DNA of 64,000 nt from positions 936,001-1,000,000 of the forward strand of contig NZ_JAVIZM010000001.1 of the NCBI RefSeq assembly GCF_031453555.1, given 5' to 3'. This document shows positions 40,801 to 49,099 of this stretch, piece after piece. The notes beneath the pieces are model-generated. The model made no database searches, had not been told where the DNA came from, and saw only the letters and a program-made list of their open reading frames with translations. The stretch is from Bacillus sp. SLBN-46. Its GTDB lineage: Bacteria > Bacillota > Bacilli > Bacillales > Cytobacillaceae. Within the stretch, counting starts at the first letter, position 1. Every line of letters begins with the position of its first letter. The position numbers were made by a program, and so were the translations under genes.

Positions 40801-42997
40801 TCAGGTCAATAACACGGATACGTTTGAAACCCCAGACGGGACTGTGATTGAAAATGAAAAGCAGCATGGGAAAGAATCGCATATCAAACTTGAAAAAGTG
40901 AAAACCAGCTATAAGGATTCAAACAACTTAGAGCTTTATGCTAAAAACGTAGATGTGAATGTGACCGTTTCGGATTCCTATTCAGGGATTCAAAAGGTGG
41001 AATGGTCGGTGGTGGCGCCGTATGATACGGCGAACAATCAGTCCGGCAGCCTGACGATTAATAATGACAAAACGTATGCTGCGGGCAGCGCGACGGACGG
41101 TTGGCAGCAAACGAAAACCGATTTGAACCTTGTGACAGAAATGACCAAAACCCTTTCGGTAAAAAATAATAGTAATGGTATTGTGGTCAAGGTGAAGGTA
41201 ACGGACCGGGCAGGAAATGTTTCAGAAGAGAAGATGACGTTCAGCATCGACAAGACGGCGCCGACGATTCAGGTGACCTATGATAACAACCAGTCAGACC
41301 CGGCGAATAAGGATTTTTACAAAGAGGACCGCACCGCGACGATTGTGATTACGGAGCGTAACTTCCAAGCAAAAGATGTCGTCCATGCGATCACGAATAC
41401 AGATGGTGTGATTCCGAAACTAGTGGGCTGGAGCACGAAAGTCAATGCGAAGAATCCGGACCAGACGACGCATACAGCAACTGTGAAGTATGCGGCCGAT
41501 GGCGATTATACCTTTGATATGAAGTATAAAGATAATGCAGAGAATGCGGCACCTGCTTTCACACAGCAGAAGTTTACGATTGATAAAACCAAGCCTGTGA
41601 TTAAGGTGTCTTATAGTAATGGGGCGGCGGCGAAAGGCAACTATTATAAATCTGCCCGCACCGCAACGATTTCGATTACCGAGCACAATTTTGAAACGAG
41701 CCGGTTTAAGGTGTCAGGCACCGCGACGGATAATGGCAAGGCGGTGGCGTTCCCGGCGGTAAGTGGCTGGAGAACAAGTGGCGATGTGCATACGGCAACG
41801 ATTCATTATTCGACTGATGCCAAGTACCACTTTGACATTGATTATACGGATATGGCTGGGAATCTTGCGGCCGATTACAAAGCAGATGAGTTTTTTGTAG
41901 ACCAAACGGCACCTAAGCTTTCGATTACGGGTGTGGAGGATAAGTCGGCCAATAAAGGCGATGTGATTCCTGTCATTTCTTATTCAGATACGAATTTTGA
42001 TAAAAATGCCGTGTCTATTAAATTAACAGGTGCCAACCACAAAGGTGAAGTCGGGTTGAGCGGCTCCTATGCGGCTGCTCCGAACGGTCAGGTGTATACG
42101 TTCAACAATTTTGCGAAGAAAAAGGAAGTTGATGATATTTATACGTTGACGGCGGCCCTTGTGGATATGGCTGGCAACCGAACTACACAAACGATTCAGT
42201 TCTCTGTCAATCGATTTGGTTCTGTCTATGTTTTTGATAAGGCATTGGAAGAGATTGATGGGAAGTATGTGAAAAATGAAACGGATGTCGTGGTGACGGA
42301 AACCAATGTGGACAGCTTGAAGCCTGATACGGTGAAGGTCAAGATGACGAAGAACGGAACGCCGGTGGACCTTGTGAAAGGGAACGATTATACGGTGACG
42401 GAATCTGGTGGAAATGGTCAGTGGAGCAAGTACAAGTACGTGATTAAGAAGTCGCTGTTTGCCGGCGATGGCAGGTATACGGTGGCGCTTTACTCTGAGG
42501 ATGCGGCAGGCAACATCAATGAGACAATCGATGAGACGAAGAAGGCGGAGATTTCCTTTGGAATCGATAAGACGGCTCCTGTAATTGTTCCGATTGATAT
42601 TGAGAGTGGGGAGCAGTACCCGGTTGAGAAGAAGTCAGTCACGGTTTCGATTAAGGATAATCTTGTTCTTAAGGGTGCGGAGATTTATGTGAATGATAAG
42701 AAGGTTGACCATAATGAAGAGGGAGAGAATTTCGTGTTTGATATGGGAAGTTCGAACTCGAAGCAGAATGTGAAGATTATTGCGGTGGATGCAGCGGGGA
42801 ACGAGCTGACGTCCAAGGTAAATGACATTCTCGTATCGACTAACCCAATCGTCCGCTGGTACAATAATACGCCAGTGTTTGCTGGTTCACTTGGTGGAGT
42901 AGGCGGAATTGCTGTTGCTATAGGTGGATACTTCCTGTACCGGAAACAGAAGAGTAGAGACGACCAAGATGAAGTAGAAGATCGAGTGGTAGGATAG
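37874..42997 (+). CDS. giant surface protein with bacterial-repeat and Ig-like domains, membrane anchored
   Basis: 1707 residues. A signal peptide (about 1-37, LMAVVLAIMLIGYNIPVGVITKAFA) is followed by a prealbumin-like fold, then three Flg_new/InlB-type repeats (about 137-405; VTVNQTGSGQIKLND, ISFISYKNGTIKD, ITAAVQGDHGTIELEQ). The rest is Ig-like modules with six I/VDKTAP signatures (NIDKKEPTL, YVDKTAPAI, SIDKTAPTI, TIDKTKPVI, FVDQTAPKL, GIDKTAPVI). A C-terminal helix (about 1671-1692) and RKQKSRDD tail keep it in the membrane; no LPxTG motif is present. AAAGGAG precedes the ATG. It could be a wall-spanning part of the secretion apparatus or an adhesin; proximity is the only link. Confidence 0.82.
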   Translation: MFSKRNSKLTRLMAVVLAIMLIGYNIPVGVITKAFAQTGTNQKVFTMEILENGIPVPDQEITGHNANNEVSLTGTTDTDGLVEFPELTNAQFDKNNQFEFLVASKTFSIVLTEGTTDHYIYDVATEKLTLGEPPAPVKAKYTVTVNQTGSGQIKLNDIDYASPVQLEEGTKVDVGITPDPNYEIKSVKVNGEAKTVTNSEGYTETLESLATDTTIDVQFALKTYTISFISYKNGTIKDAADQTINSDGGTVKVQHGTDSSFTVIPTTGYHLGSITIDGTPINLTTELTPVTNGGYTYTFSKVTANHQVEVTFAINTYQITAAVQGDHGTIELEQSEVDYNSDVKAVITPVDNSYKVASLKVNGVGVDLTNNDNFVDNNDGTSYTYTVKNVTKDTTIEVVFEQISMLEGDWETYVLIKPASGSLLKSYKEGANEIRVYSKDAIVVVSAIDPYYRVDISDTIKHWKGNYILRESTTIKRLLVTKGRNGGEEVNLPGHLILLFDTEGPTLEEPTVKGSDEAIVDDSVWFSGGVTVSGKIENTEQTFDGVSFSTPIEKVYYQKGPYSPNDLGKEATFNAEKNSYSFQPNDEKYSGIYSVWAVDQAGNASTVKTVQVNIDKKEPTLADGEAVTFKQKNDDYFSKVLNFLSFGTFFNKEVEVTVRVKDDASGVQAISLKTSDEKVVPQQVGFENDGLYAQAKFTVDAESFKGTFHVTVTDHVKNKNVEPYLVTKDNSNIAADNSGVVMIEKGAPSAKVEVTPKENVFANGDAYNGDVTFDVTVQDAESGINTVAVDVNGKKMEYDYSDMTEKQTYTFATNDPGVQVHEDGTYVVSIYVVDNAGNTNKVEKTIYVDKTAPAITDFSFLTKNDQGSYEKVEQTVTLKDSVELTGYGYFFKKPTRVSVKAEDPVVAYEYTSHVKSMIVYLKDYESGKYYAVLADGSFKEILVSGVDKIAPVPTTGEFTFDVPEAFKGQIFSKATDQVNNTDTFETPDGTVIENEKQHGKESHIKLEKVKTSYKDSNNLELYAKNVDVNVTVSDSYSGIQKVEWSVVAPYDTANNQSGSLTINNDKTYAAGSATDGWQQTKTDLNLVTEMTKTLSVKNNSNGIVVKVKVTDRAGNVSEEKMTFSIDKTAPTIQVTYDNNQSDPANKDFYKEDRTATIVITERNFQAKDVVHAITNTDGVIPKLVGWSTKVNAKNPDQTTHTATVKYAADGDYTFDMKYKDNAENAAPAFTQQKFTIDKTKPVIKVSYSNGAAAKGNYYKSARTATISITEHNFETSRFKVSGTATDNGKAVAFPAVSGWRTSGDVHTATIHYSTDAKYHFDIDYTDMAGNLAADYKADEFFVDQTAPKLSITGVEDKSANKGDVIPVISYSDTNFDKNAVSIKLTGANHKGEVGLSGSYAAAPNGQVYTFNNFAKKKEVDDIYTLTAALVDMAGNRTTQTIQFSVNRFGSVYVFDKALEEIDGKYVKNETDVVVTETNVDSLKPDTVKVKMTKNGTPVDLVKGNDYTVTESGGNGQWSKYKYVIKKSLFAGDGRYTVALYSEDAAGNINETIDETKKAEISFGIDKTAPVIVPIDIESGEQYPVEKKSVTVSIKDNLVLKGAEIYVNDKKVDHNEEGENFVFDMGSSNSKQNVKIIAVDAAGNELTSKVNDILVSTNPIVRWYNNTPVFAGSLGGVGGIAVAIGGYFLYRKQKSRDDQDEVEDRVVG

Positions 42998-43011
42998 GAG
43001 GTTAGTCGACC

Positions 43012-43260
43012 ATGTTTGAAGAAACATCTCTTGTGATTGGGCTGCTAGTAGCTAGTTTGGTTGTTAACCTTGTAACTATGATAGTGGTGATTGTGTCTTT
43101 TAGGAGGAAACAGTTGGGGGCTGCTGGTCAGAGGGAGGCAAGCGGTTCCGTCCAGGCGGCAGCCGCTTCTGCGGTAACAGGCATCGTCTTCTGCCGAGCA
43201 TGTGGAAACCAATACGACTCAACCAGCCCAGCCTGCCCGAACTGCAAGACAGCAAGATAA
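43012..43260 (+). CDS. small membrane protein with C-terminal zinc ribbon
   Basis: 82 residues. One membrane helix (about 8-30, VIGLLVASLVVNLVTMIVVIVSF) is followed by a basic patch, an Ala-rich linker and a zinc ribbon with FCRACGN and CPNCK. The ribbon is probably cytosolic. AGGAGG precedes the ATG, and 14 bases separate it from the surface protein gene, so it is the last gene of the T7SS operon. Function unknown. Confidence 0.75.
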   Translation: MFEETSLVIGLLVASLVVNLVTMIVVIVSFRRKQLGAAGQREASGSVQAAAASAVTGIVFCRACGNQYDSTSPACPNCKTAR

Positions 43261-43269
43261 ACGAAAAGC

Positions 43270-43313
43270 GGGGACAGTCCCCCAGCGCTTTAACGCGCCG
43301 GGGGACTGTCCCC
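43270..43313. repeat. REP-like palindrome, copy 12
   Basis: Arms GGGGACAGTCCCCC and GGGGGACTGTCCCC, loop AGCGCTTTAACGCGCC. It closes the T7SS locus. Confidence 0.92.
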
Positions 43314-43382
43314 TTGTCGTGCAACTTATTTTGTTTTAAGATTTATTCAGCAGACAACTTTACGGTTGCAGGAGGATAATAA

Positions 43383-44048
43383 ATGTCTAAAACCATCGTT
43401 GAAAAATTAAACTTGCTAAAGTATAAGAAAGTCGTTGTATTGGACATGCCTGAGGGTGAAGACTACTTTATCGGATTACATGACTATGATACAGCGTTTA
43501 AGGATAAAGGGTATGATCTCATTTTTGCTTTTGTCCTAACGAAGAGTGAATTAAAAAATTTGGGCGATTCGGTCATTGAGAAAAATTATCTGAAAGAAAA
43601 CGGATATATTTACATTGCTTATCCGAAAAAAGGGAATAAGGTTTATCCGTCTTATATCCATCGTGATGAATTATTCGAGGCGTTAGGTGCAGATGAGGAA
43701 GGGTATGTCGGAACCAGCAGCATTAAATTTGCCCGAATGGTTGGACTAGATGAAGTATTTACAGTAGTAGGACTAAAAACAGAAAATCGAAACAAGAAAA
43801 GTAAAAGTTCAAAAGCCAGCCAGTTTGTTGATGATTACATCGCCATGATACCAGAAATAGAAAAGGATTTGCAGGACAACAAGAATCTGCTTGTCTTCTA
43901 CCAATCACTTACCCCCGGGTACCAAAAAGATTGGGCCCGTTATATTTATAGCGCCAAACAAGAGGCAACCAAAGAAAAGCGGCGGGAAGAAATGAAAATG
44001 ATCCTTGGAGCAGGTTACAAAACTCGTGAACTCTATCGAAACAAATAA
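43383..44048 (+). CDS. DUF3052-like protein fused to a YdeI/OmdA-type C-terminal domain
   Basis: 221 residues, cytosolic. Residues about 1-125 look like DUF3052 (LNLLKYKKVVVLDMPEG...YDTAFKDKGYDLIFAFV). Residues about 150-221 match the bacteriocin-protection/OmdA family (NKNLLVFYQSLTPGYQKDWARYIYSAKQEATKEKRREEMKMIL). Biochemical function is unknown for both. GAGGA precedes the ATG. Monocistronic between two palindromes. Confidence 0.75.
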   Translation: MSKTIVEKLNLLKYKKVVVLDMPEGEDYFIGLHDYDTAFKDKGYDLIFAFVLTKSELKNLGDSVIEKNYLKENGYIYIAYPKKGNKVYPSYIHRDELFEALGADEEGYVGTSSIKFARMVGLDEVFTVVGLKTENRNKKSKSSKASQFVDDYIAMIPEIEKDLQDNKNLLVFYQSLTPGYQKDWARYIYSAKQEATKEKRREEMKMILGAGYKTRELYRNK

Positions 44049-44052
44049 GTGT

Positions 44053-44096
44053 GGGGACAGTCCCCCAGTGCTTTAGTGCGCCGGGGGACTGTCCCC
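44053..44096. repeat. REP-like palindrome, copy 13
   Basis: Arms GGGGACAGTCCCCC and GGGGGACTGTCCCC, loop AGTGCTTTAGTGCGCC, with paired changes that keep the inner stem (GTGC/GCGC). Confidence 0.92.
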
Positions 44097-44119
44097 TGTA
44101 GTTTTAACAAAAGTTTCTT

Positions 44120-44147
44120 TTGTAAAAACAGTTTTTCCTGATAAAAT
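44120..44147 (+). promoter_or_regulatory. putative sigma-A promoter of nagAB-nagR
   Basis: TTGTAA and TAAAAT separated by 16 bases, upstream of the dre operator and nagA. Confidence 0.4.
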
Positions 44148-44219
44148 AAAGGAAACAGAGATATCAATAAATGCAGGAATCTATGCTAAAACCAAGCTGG
44201 GTTCCTTATATAAAGAATC

Positions 44220-44238
44220 AAGTGGTCTAGACAACTAT
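44220..44238 (+). promoter_or_regulatory. dre operator for NagR
   Basis: AAGTGGTCTAGACAACTAT closely matches the dre site bound by B. subtilis NagR (YvoA): GGTCTAGAC is the palindromic centre. It lies 28 bases before nagA. The nagR gene at 46214 encodes the matching repressor. Confidence 0.8.
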
Positions 44239-44266
44239 ATAACTTTTAGAGAAGAGGTTTTTTATA

Positions 44267-45463
44267 ATGAGTGGTTTCCGTACTATTTTGCTAAAAAATG
44301 CAGTGGTTTACGCAGAAGATCAGGAGATTGACAAAGGATCGCTCCTCATTAAAGACGGGAAAATCGAAGCAATAGGGTCTAAAGTGGAAGGGAATTTGGA
44401 TGAGAGTGGTCAAGAACTTATTCTTCCTGATTCCTATAAAATTATACCCGGCTTTGTTGACGTGCATATCCATGGGGCAAATGGAGCTGACACGATGGAT
44501 TGTACGGATGAGGCGTTAGAAAATATGGCTTCTTCACTTCCACAAAGTGGGACGACCAGCTTTTTGGCTACTACCATTACTCAAAGTAAAGACTTATTAG
44601 AGAAGGCGTTACGTCAAACAGGCGAGTATATTTCCGATAAACAAAAGAGTGGACAGGCAGAAATTCTTGGGATCCATTTTGAAGGACCGTTTATCAATCC
44701 TACAAAAGCGGGTGCCCAACCACTTCAGCACATAATTCCTGCTGACATAGAATTATTCGAGAAGTGGCTGGATCTCTCCAAAGAAACCATTAAGCTCATC
44801 ACGTTAGCACCAGAGATGCCACATGGAACGGAATTAGTTCAATTTTTAAAAGAAAAGGGAATTATTGCATCCATTGGTCATTCGGATGCGACCTTCGAAG
44901 AAGTGGGACAGGCAATTCAATCCGGTTCGTCCCATATCACACATTTGTTTAATCAAATGCGCGGGCTGCATCACCGGGAACCAGGTGTGGTCGGAGCGGC
45001 CTATTTACGAAAGGAATTAATGGTGGAAATCATCGCGGATGGGATTCATGTGTCTCCTGAGATGGTAAAGGTTTCATTTGAGCTCATCACTCCGGAGCGA
45101 ATGATATTGATTACAGATGCGATGAGAGCCCAGTTCCTTTCAGACGGAGAATATGACTTAGGCGGTCAGAGGGTGTTTGTGAAAAAGGGGAAAGCACTCT
45201 TAGAGGATGGGACATTGGCCGGCAGTGTGTTAACGATGGAGCAAGCGTTTAAAAATATCCTTTCCTTTACGGGCTGTTCCGTAAGAGACGCGGTTCAAAT
45301 GAGTTCGTATAATCCTGCCAAACAAATGGGTGTGTTGGACCGGAAAGGCAGTTTGAAGGTTGGCAAGGATGCCGATTTGGTTGTTTTAGATGAAAACAAC
45401 GAGGTCGTTATGACTTTTTGTAAAGGACAGCTGGCATACAAGAAAGGGGACGAGGGAGTATGA
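44267..45463 (+). CDS. nagA: N-acetylglucosamine-6-phosphate deacetylase
   Basis: 398 residues. It removes the acetyl group from GlcNAc-6-phosphate in the cytosol. The amidohydrolase fold shows VDVHIHGANGADTMD (metal site), GIHFEGPFINPTKAGAQ with the metal Glu, HLFNQMRGLHHREPG, IADGIHVSP, LITDAM and GSVLTMEQAF. It starts the nag operon, overlapping nagB by 4 bases. Together with NagB it feeds amino sugars from wall recycling or chitin into fructose-6-phosphate. Confidence 0.95.
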   Translation: MSGFRTILLKNAVVYAEDQEIDKGSLLIKDGKIEAIGSKVEGNLDESGQELILPDSYKIIPGFVDVHIHGANGADTMDCTDEALENMASSLPQSGTTSFLATTITQSKDLLEKALRQTGEYISDKQKSGQAEILGIHFEGPFINPTKAGAQPLQHIIPADIELFEKWLDLSKETIKLITLAPEMPHGTELVQFLKEKGIIASIGHSDATFEEVGQAIQSGSSHITHLFNQMRGLHHREPGVVGAAYLRKELMVEIIADGIHVSPEMVKVSFELITPERMILITDAMRAQFLSDGEYDLGGQRVFVKKGKALLEDGTLAGSVLTMEQAFKNILSFTGCSVRDAVQMSSYNPAKQMGVLDRKGSLKVGKDADLVVLDENNEVVMTFCKGQLAYKKGDEGV

Positions 45464-46197
45464 AGATTATTGAAGTAGAAAATTATGATCAAATGAGCCG
45501 AACGGCAGCGAATTATATTATCGACAAGGTAAAGCAGAACCCTACGCTTACCCTTGGATTGGCAACGGGAGGGACCCCGAAAGGAACCTATGAACAACTG
45601 ATCAAGGATCATGGCGAAAACAGGACTTCCTATGAGAAGGTGACTACGTTTAATTTGGATGAATATATTGGTTTTTCCGGGGAGCATCCAAGCAGCTACC
45701 GTTACTATATGGATGAACAATTATTTCATCATATCAATATTCCTAAGGCCCAGACCCACATTCCTAAAGGCGATGCGAAGGATATGGAACAGGAATGTGT
45801 GCGATATGAAAAGTCAATCGATGACCATGGTGGAATTGACCTCCAAATTCTCGGAATTGGCAGCAATGGCCACATTGGTTTTAATGAGCCTGGGACAAAG
45901 TTTGGTGCTAAGACACATATTGTGACGCTCGATGAATCAACGAGGGAGGCGAATTCACGATACTTCAAGTCGATGGATGAGGTGCCGAGGTTTGCGATTT
46001 CGATGGGAATTGCTTCGATTATGAAAAGTCGGGAGATTCTTCTACTGGTTTCGGGTGAATCGAAAAAAGAGGCGATGAAGCAGCTGCTTTGTGGGGAAGT
46101 GACAGAAAGCTTTCCAGCTTCCATTTTACAATTACATCCGAATGTCACGATTATTGCTGATCAACAAGCGTTGGATGAGGCGAAGGATTTTTGTTGA
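45460..46197 (+). CDS. nagB: glucosamine-6-phosphate deaminase
   Basis: 245 residues. It converts glucosamine-6-phosphate to fructose-6-phosphate and ammonia. LGLATGGTPKGTYEQL forms the phosphate loop, FNLDEYIGFSGEHPSSYRYYMDEQLFHHI carries the conserved Asp, and DLQILGIGSNGHIGFNEPG carries the catalytic GNGHIGFNEP signature. The ATG overlaps the nagA stop (ATGA), so they are coupled. Confidence 0.95.
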   Translation: MKIIEVENYDQMSRTAANYIIDKVKQNPTLTLGLATGGTPKGTYEQLIKDHGENRTSYEKVTTFNLDEYIGFSGEHPSSYRYYMDEQLFHHINIPKAQTHIPKGDAKDMEQECVRYEKSIDDHGGIDLQILGIGSNGHIGFNEPGTKFGAKTHIVTLDESTREANSRYFKSMDEVPRFAISMGIASIMKSREILLLVSGESKKEAMKQLLCGEVTESFPASILQLHPNVTIIADQQALDEAKDFC

Positions 46198-46213
46198 AGG
46201 GAGGATGAATAGG

Positions 46214-46930
46214 ATGATTGATAAAACCTCTCCAATCCCGATTTACTATCAATTAGAGCAACAGATAAAGACAATGATTGAAAACAAGGAATGGATGCCA
46301 GGAGACTTGCTGCCATCTGAAAGGGAATTCTCTGAGAAGTACCAAATTAGTCGAATGACGGTCCGCCAAGCGATTAATAACCTGGTGCAAATGGGGTTAC
46401 TGAACCGAAAACAGGGAAGAGGCACCTTTGTGTCGGATCTGAAGATTGAAAAGCGTGGGTTAACGAGCTTTTCGGAGGACATGCTTGAAAGAGGGATGAC
46501 GCCAAGCAGTGAGTTGTTGGATTTCAAGGTTATACCGGCTACAGCGGCGATTGCTCAGGATTTACGCATAAAGGAAGCTGAGCCTGTGTATGAGATCAAG
46601 CGGATTCGTTTGGCCGATGGTGTCCCAATGGCATTGGAGACCAACTATATTTCGGCAGATTTAGTTCCGGGGATAACAGTGGAGCTAATGAATCAATCGA
46701 TCTATCAATTTATCCAAGAGAAATTGAATTTATCGATCACGCATGCCAGCCAATCAATCGAGGCTTCGGTTGTGGATAGTATGGAAGCGGAGTATCTTCA
46801 AATCCCAAAAGGGGCACCTACTCTCTTCATCCAGCGAATCGCGATGCTGGAAAATAACGTCCCGCTAGAAACCGTCAAATCCCTCTACCGCGCCGACCGC
46901 TATAAATTTATGATCGACCTGAAGAGATAG
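46214..46930 (+). CDS. nagR: GntR/HutC-family repressor of amino sugar use
   Basis: 238 residues. The winged-helix domain (about 10-75: PIYYQLEQQIKTMIENKEWMPGDLLPSEREFSEKYQISRMTVRQAINNLVQMG) is followed by a UTRA effector domain (GLTSFSEDMLERGMTP..., IYQFIQEKLN, FIQRIAM). B. subtilis NagR binds dre sites and responds to glucosamine-6-phosphate or GlcNAc-6-phosphate. The ATG at 46214 is 9 bases after GGGAGG; an ATG at 46205 is too close. It lies 16 bases after nagB and is co-transcribed, giving autoregulation. Confidence 0.92.
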   Translation: MIDKTSPIPIYYQLEQQIKTMIENKEWMPGDLLPSEREFSEKYQISRMTVRQAINNLVQMGLLNRKQGRGTFVSDLKIEKRGLTSFSEDMLERGMTPSSELLDFKVIPATAAIAQDLRIKEAEPVYEIKRIRLADGVPMALETNYISADLVPGITVELMNQSIYQFIQEKLNLSITHASQSIEASVVDSMEAEYLQIPKGAPTLFIQRIAMLENNVPLETVKSLYRADRYKFMIDLKR

Positions 46931-46947
46931 TGGGGAAAACCCCATTA

Positions 46948-46991
46948 GGGGACAGTCCCCCAGCGCTTTAACGCGCCGGGGGACTGTCCCC
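46948..46991. repeat. REP-like palindrome, copy 14
   Basis: Arms GGGGACAGTCCCCC / GGGGGACTGTCCCC and loop AGCGCTTTAACGCGCC, identical in layout to copies 12 and 15. It ends the nag operon. Confidence 0.92.
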
Positions 46992-47013
46992 TAAAGTTTT
47001 TTGAAAATTCCTA

Positions 47014-47042
47014 TTGTAAAACGCTTTCATTTGTTCTATACT
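47014..47042 (+). promoter_or_regulatory. sigma-A promoter of the kdg operon
   Basis: TTGTAA (47014-47019) and TATACT (47037-47042) with a 17-base spacer, directly upstream of three operator repeats and the LacI-type regulator gene. Confidence 0.7.
47016..47029 (+). promoter_or_regulatory. cre-like site (CcpA) overlapping the -35 region
   Basis: GTAAAACGCTTTCA matches 12 of 14 positions of the cre consensus; the first two bases differ. Catabolite control would suit a sugar-acid operon. It could also be a generic LacI-family half site. Confidence 0.35.
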
Positions 47043-47046
47043 ATCA

Positions 47047-47086
47047 CTAAACCGATTTAGTAAACCGATTTAGTAAAACGGTTTAT
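47047..47086 (+). promoter_or_regulatory. three tandem LacI-family operators
   Basis: Three 14-base near-palindromes with central CG, CTAAACCGATTTAG, GTAAACCGATTTAG and GTAAAACGGTTTAT, occur 13 bases apart just after the -10 box. They are the likely binding sites of the regulator encoded at 47119, which would block transcription. Confidence 0.75.
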
Positions 47087-47118
47087 CAAATATTGTTAGA
47101 AGTTCTGGAGAAGATTCT

Positions 47119-48120
47119 ATGAAAAAAACGACCATTGCTGATGTAGCTCAGCATGCAAAGGTATCTAAGAGTACAGTTTCCCAATATTTAAATAAAAGAT
47201 ACGACTACATGGCAGAACATACGAAACAGCGAATTGAGGATGCCATCAAGGAATTGGGTTATCGGCCAAATATCGTGGCAAGAAGCTTAAAGCAGAAATC
47301 CACCATGACAATTGGGGTCATCGTTGCCAACATCTTGCACAATTTTTCAACTCAGGTGATTCGGTCCATCGAAGACATGTGCCATCTTTATGATTTCCAC
47401 CTAATTGTCTGTAATGCGGACGATGACCCAGAAAAAGAAAAGAGATACATTGAAATGCTTAGGGCTAAACAGGTAGATGGCATTATTCTTTTTCCTACAG
47501 GTGATAACCTAGAGCTCTATGAAGAAATGGTAGATGAAAAGTACCCAGTAATCTTTGTCGACCGTATAGTACCGGAAGTATCGATTCCATCTGTCATGCT
47601 AGACAACGAAAATGCGGCTGGTCTTGCTGTACAGCACTTTATTGAAAAAGGCTATAAGCGAATCGGGATTATTACGAATGTCATTCGCAATGTATCACCG
47701 AGGATGGAGCGGATTACCGGCTATAAAAAGGCTTTACAAAGTAATGGAATTCCGATTAAAGAACAGTACATTAAGAAACTAGAAATCAATAAAATCCAAA
47801 CGGGTTTGGAAGAAATGCTTTCGCTAGAAGAACCAATCCAAGCCGTTTTGGCGGGGAATGACCTTACTCTTATGGAAATCTTAAAGTACGTAAAAAAACA
47901 AGACCTCCGCATTCCTGCTGACCTTGCCATCATCGGCATTGATGATGTTTCGTTTGCTAGCTTTTATGAACCAGCTTTAACGATCGTTGAACAGCCATCC
48001 TTTGAGATAGGGAAGAAGGCCGCAGAGCTCTTGCTTAGTAAAATTCAGAAAAAAGACGTAGAGGATGAACAAGCCAATTATCGTTTAGAACCGAGACTTA
48101 TTGTAAGAAATTCTTGTTAA
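47119..48120 (+). CDS. kdgR: LacI-family transcriptional regulator, KdgR-like
   Basis: 333 residues. The N-terminal LacI helix-turn-helix (TTIADVAQHAKVSKSTVSQYLN) and hinge (YRPNIVARSLK) are followed by a periplasmic-binding-like effector domain (TIGVIVANILHNFSTQVIRSIED...). The sequence resembles B. subtilis KdgR, repressor of kdgRKAT, and the gene heads a KDG kinase and aldolase operon here. The effector is probably KDG or its phosphate. The regulator is first in its own operon behind tandem operators. Confidence 0.85.
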   Translation: MKKTTIADVAQHAKVSKSTVSQYLNKRYDYMAEHTKQRIEDAIKELGYRPNIVARSLKQKSTMTIGVIVANILHNFSTQVIRSIEDMCHLYDFHLIVCNADDDPEKEKRYIEMLRAKQVDGIILFPTGDNLELYEEMVDEKYPVIFVDRIVPEVSIPSVMLDNENAAGLAVQHFIEKGYKRIGIITNVIRNVSPRMERITGYKKALQSNGIPIKEQYIKKLEINKIQTGLEEMLSLEEPIQAVLAGNDLTLMEILKYVKKQDLRIPADLAIIGIDDVSFASFYEPALTIVEQPSFEIGKKAAELLLSKIQKKDVEDEQANYRLEPRLIVRNSC

Positions 48121-48136
48121 AAAGGATGTTAGTCAT

Positions 48137-49090
48137 ATGAATGATATCATTACCATTGGAGATGCAATGATTACGTTTAATCCCGTCTCAACGGGACCTA
48201 TGAGATATGTTCCTTCTTTTGAAAGGAAAGTCGGGGGAGCTGAACTAAATGTTGCCATCGGCTGTGCCCGTCTAGGTTTAAAAACTGGGTGGATCAGCCG
48301 GTTAGGTAATGATGAGTTTGGTAGGTATATCTATAATTTTGTCCGCGGAGAAGGAATCGATGTCTCTCAAGTAGAGCTAGTAGATGGGTATCCTACTTCA
48401 CTAAATTTTAAAGAAATTATGGAGGATGGAAGTGGCCGTACCTTCTATTATCGGACCAACTCTCCGACCACAGCTTTAACCGTGGATACACTGGATGAAG
48501 CTTATTTTAAGAACGCGAAGGTCTTTCATATCACCGGTATATTCCCTGCAGTTGATCAAGCGAAGAATATTGAACTAGTAAAATATGCAATTTCACTGGC
48601 GAAAAAGCACGGGGTGTTAATCTCATTCGATCCGAATATCCGATTAAAGCTTTGGAGTAAAGAAGAGGCGAAATCCGCCTTACGAGAATTCCTCCCACAT
48701 GTGGATATTTTATTAACCGGCGTGGAAGAAGCGGAACTGCTATTCGGGGTAAGTGATCCCTTAGAAATCATCGAAAAAAGCAAGCATTACGGTATTTCCT
48801 ATGTAGCAATTAAACAAGGAGATAAAGGTTCCATCGGCTATCACAATGGCCAGTATATCGAGGCTCCACCGGTAAAAGCAAAGAAGGTTGTGGACACGGT
48901 TGGTGCGGGTGATGGATTTGATTGCGGCTTTATTTATGGGGTCTTAAATCAATGGTCATTGGTGAAAACGCTTCATTTTGCTAATACCATTGGTTCAATG
49001 GTTGTCAGTGTTTCTGGCGACAACGAGGGACTTCCTTATTTAGATGAAGTGTTAATCCATTTAGGAGAAAAGGAATTCATAGAAAGATAG
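48137..49090 (+). CDS. kdgK: 2-keto-3-deoxygluconate kinase (PfkB family)
   Basis: 317 residues. The ribokinase-like fold has an N-terminal GGAELNVAIGCARLG signature, substrate-lid segment GWISRLGNDEFGRYI, and the C-terminal ATP/anion-hole motif VDTVGAGDGFDCGFIYG with the catalytic Asp. It would phosphorylate KDG to KDPG, which KdgA (50310) then splits. AAAGGA precedes the ATG; 16 bases separate it from the regulator gene. Confidence 0.85.
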   Translation: MNDIITIGDAMITFNPVSTGPMRYVPSFERKVGGAELNVAIGCARLGLKTGWISRLGNDEFGRYIYNFVRGEGIDVSQVELVDGYPTSLNFKEIMEDGSGRTFYYRTNSPTTALTVDTLDEAYFKNAKVFHITGIFPAVDQAKNIELVKYAISLAKKHGVLISFDPNIRLKLWSKEEAKSALREFLPHVDILLTGVEEAELLFGVSDPLEIIEKSKHYGISYVAIKQGDKGSIGYHNGQYIEAPPVKAKKVVDTVGAGDGFDCGFIYGVLNQWSLVKTLHFANTIGSMVVSVSGDNEGLPYLDEVLIHLGEKEFIER

Positions 49091-49099
49091 GGTGAGAGA

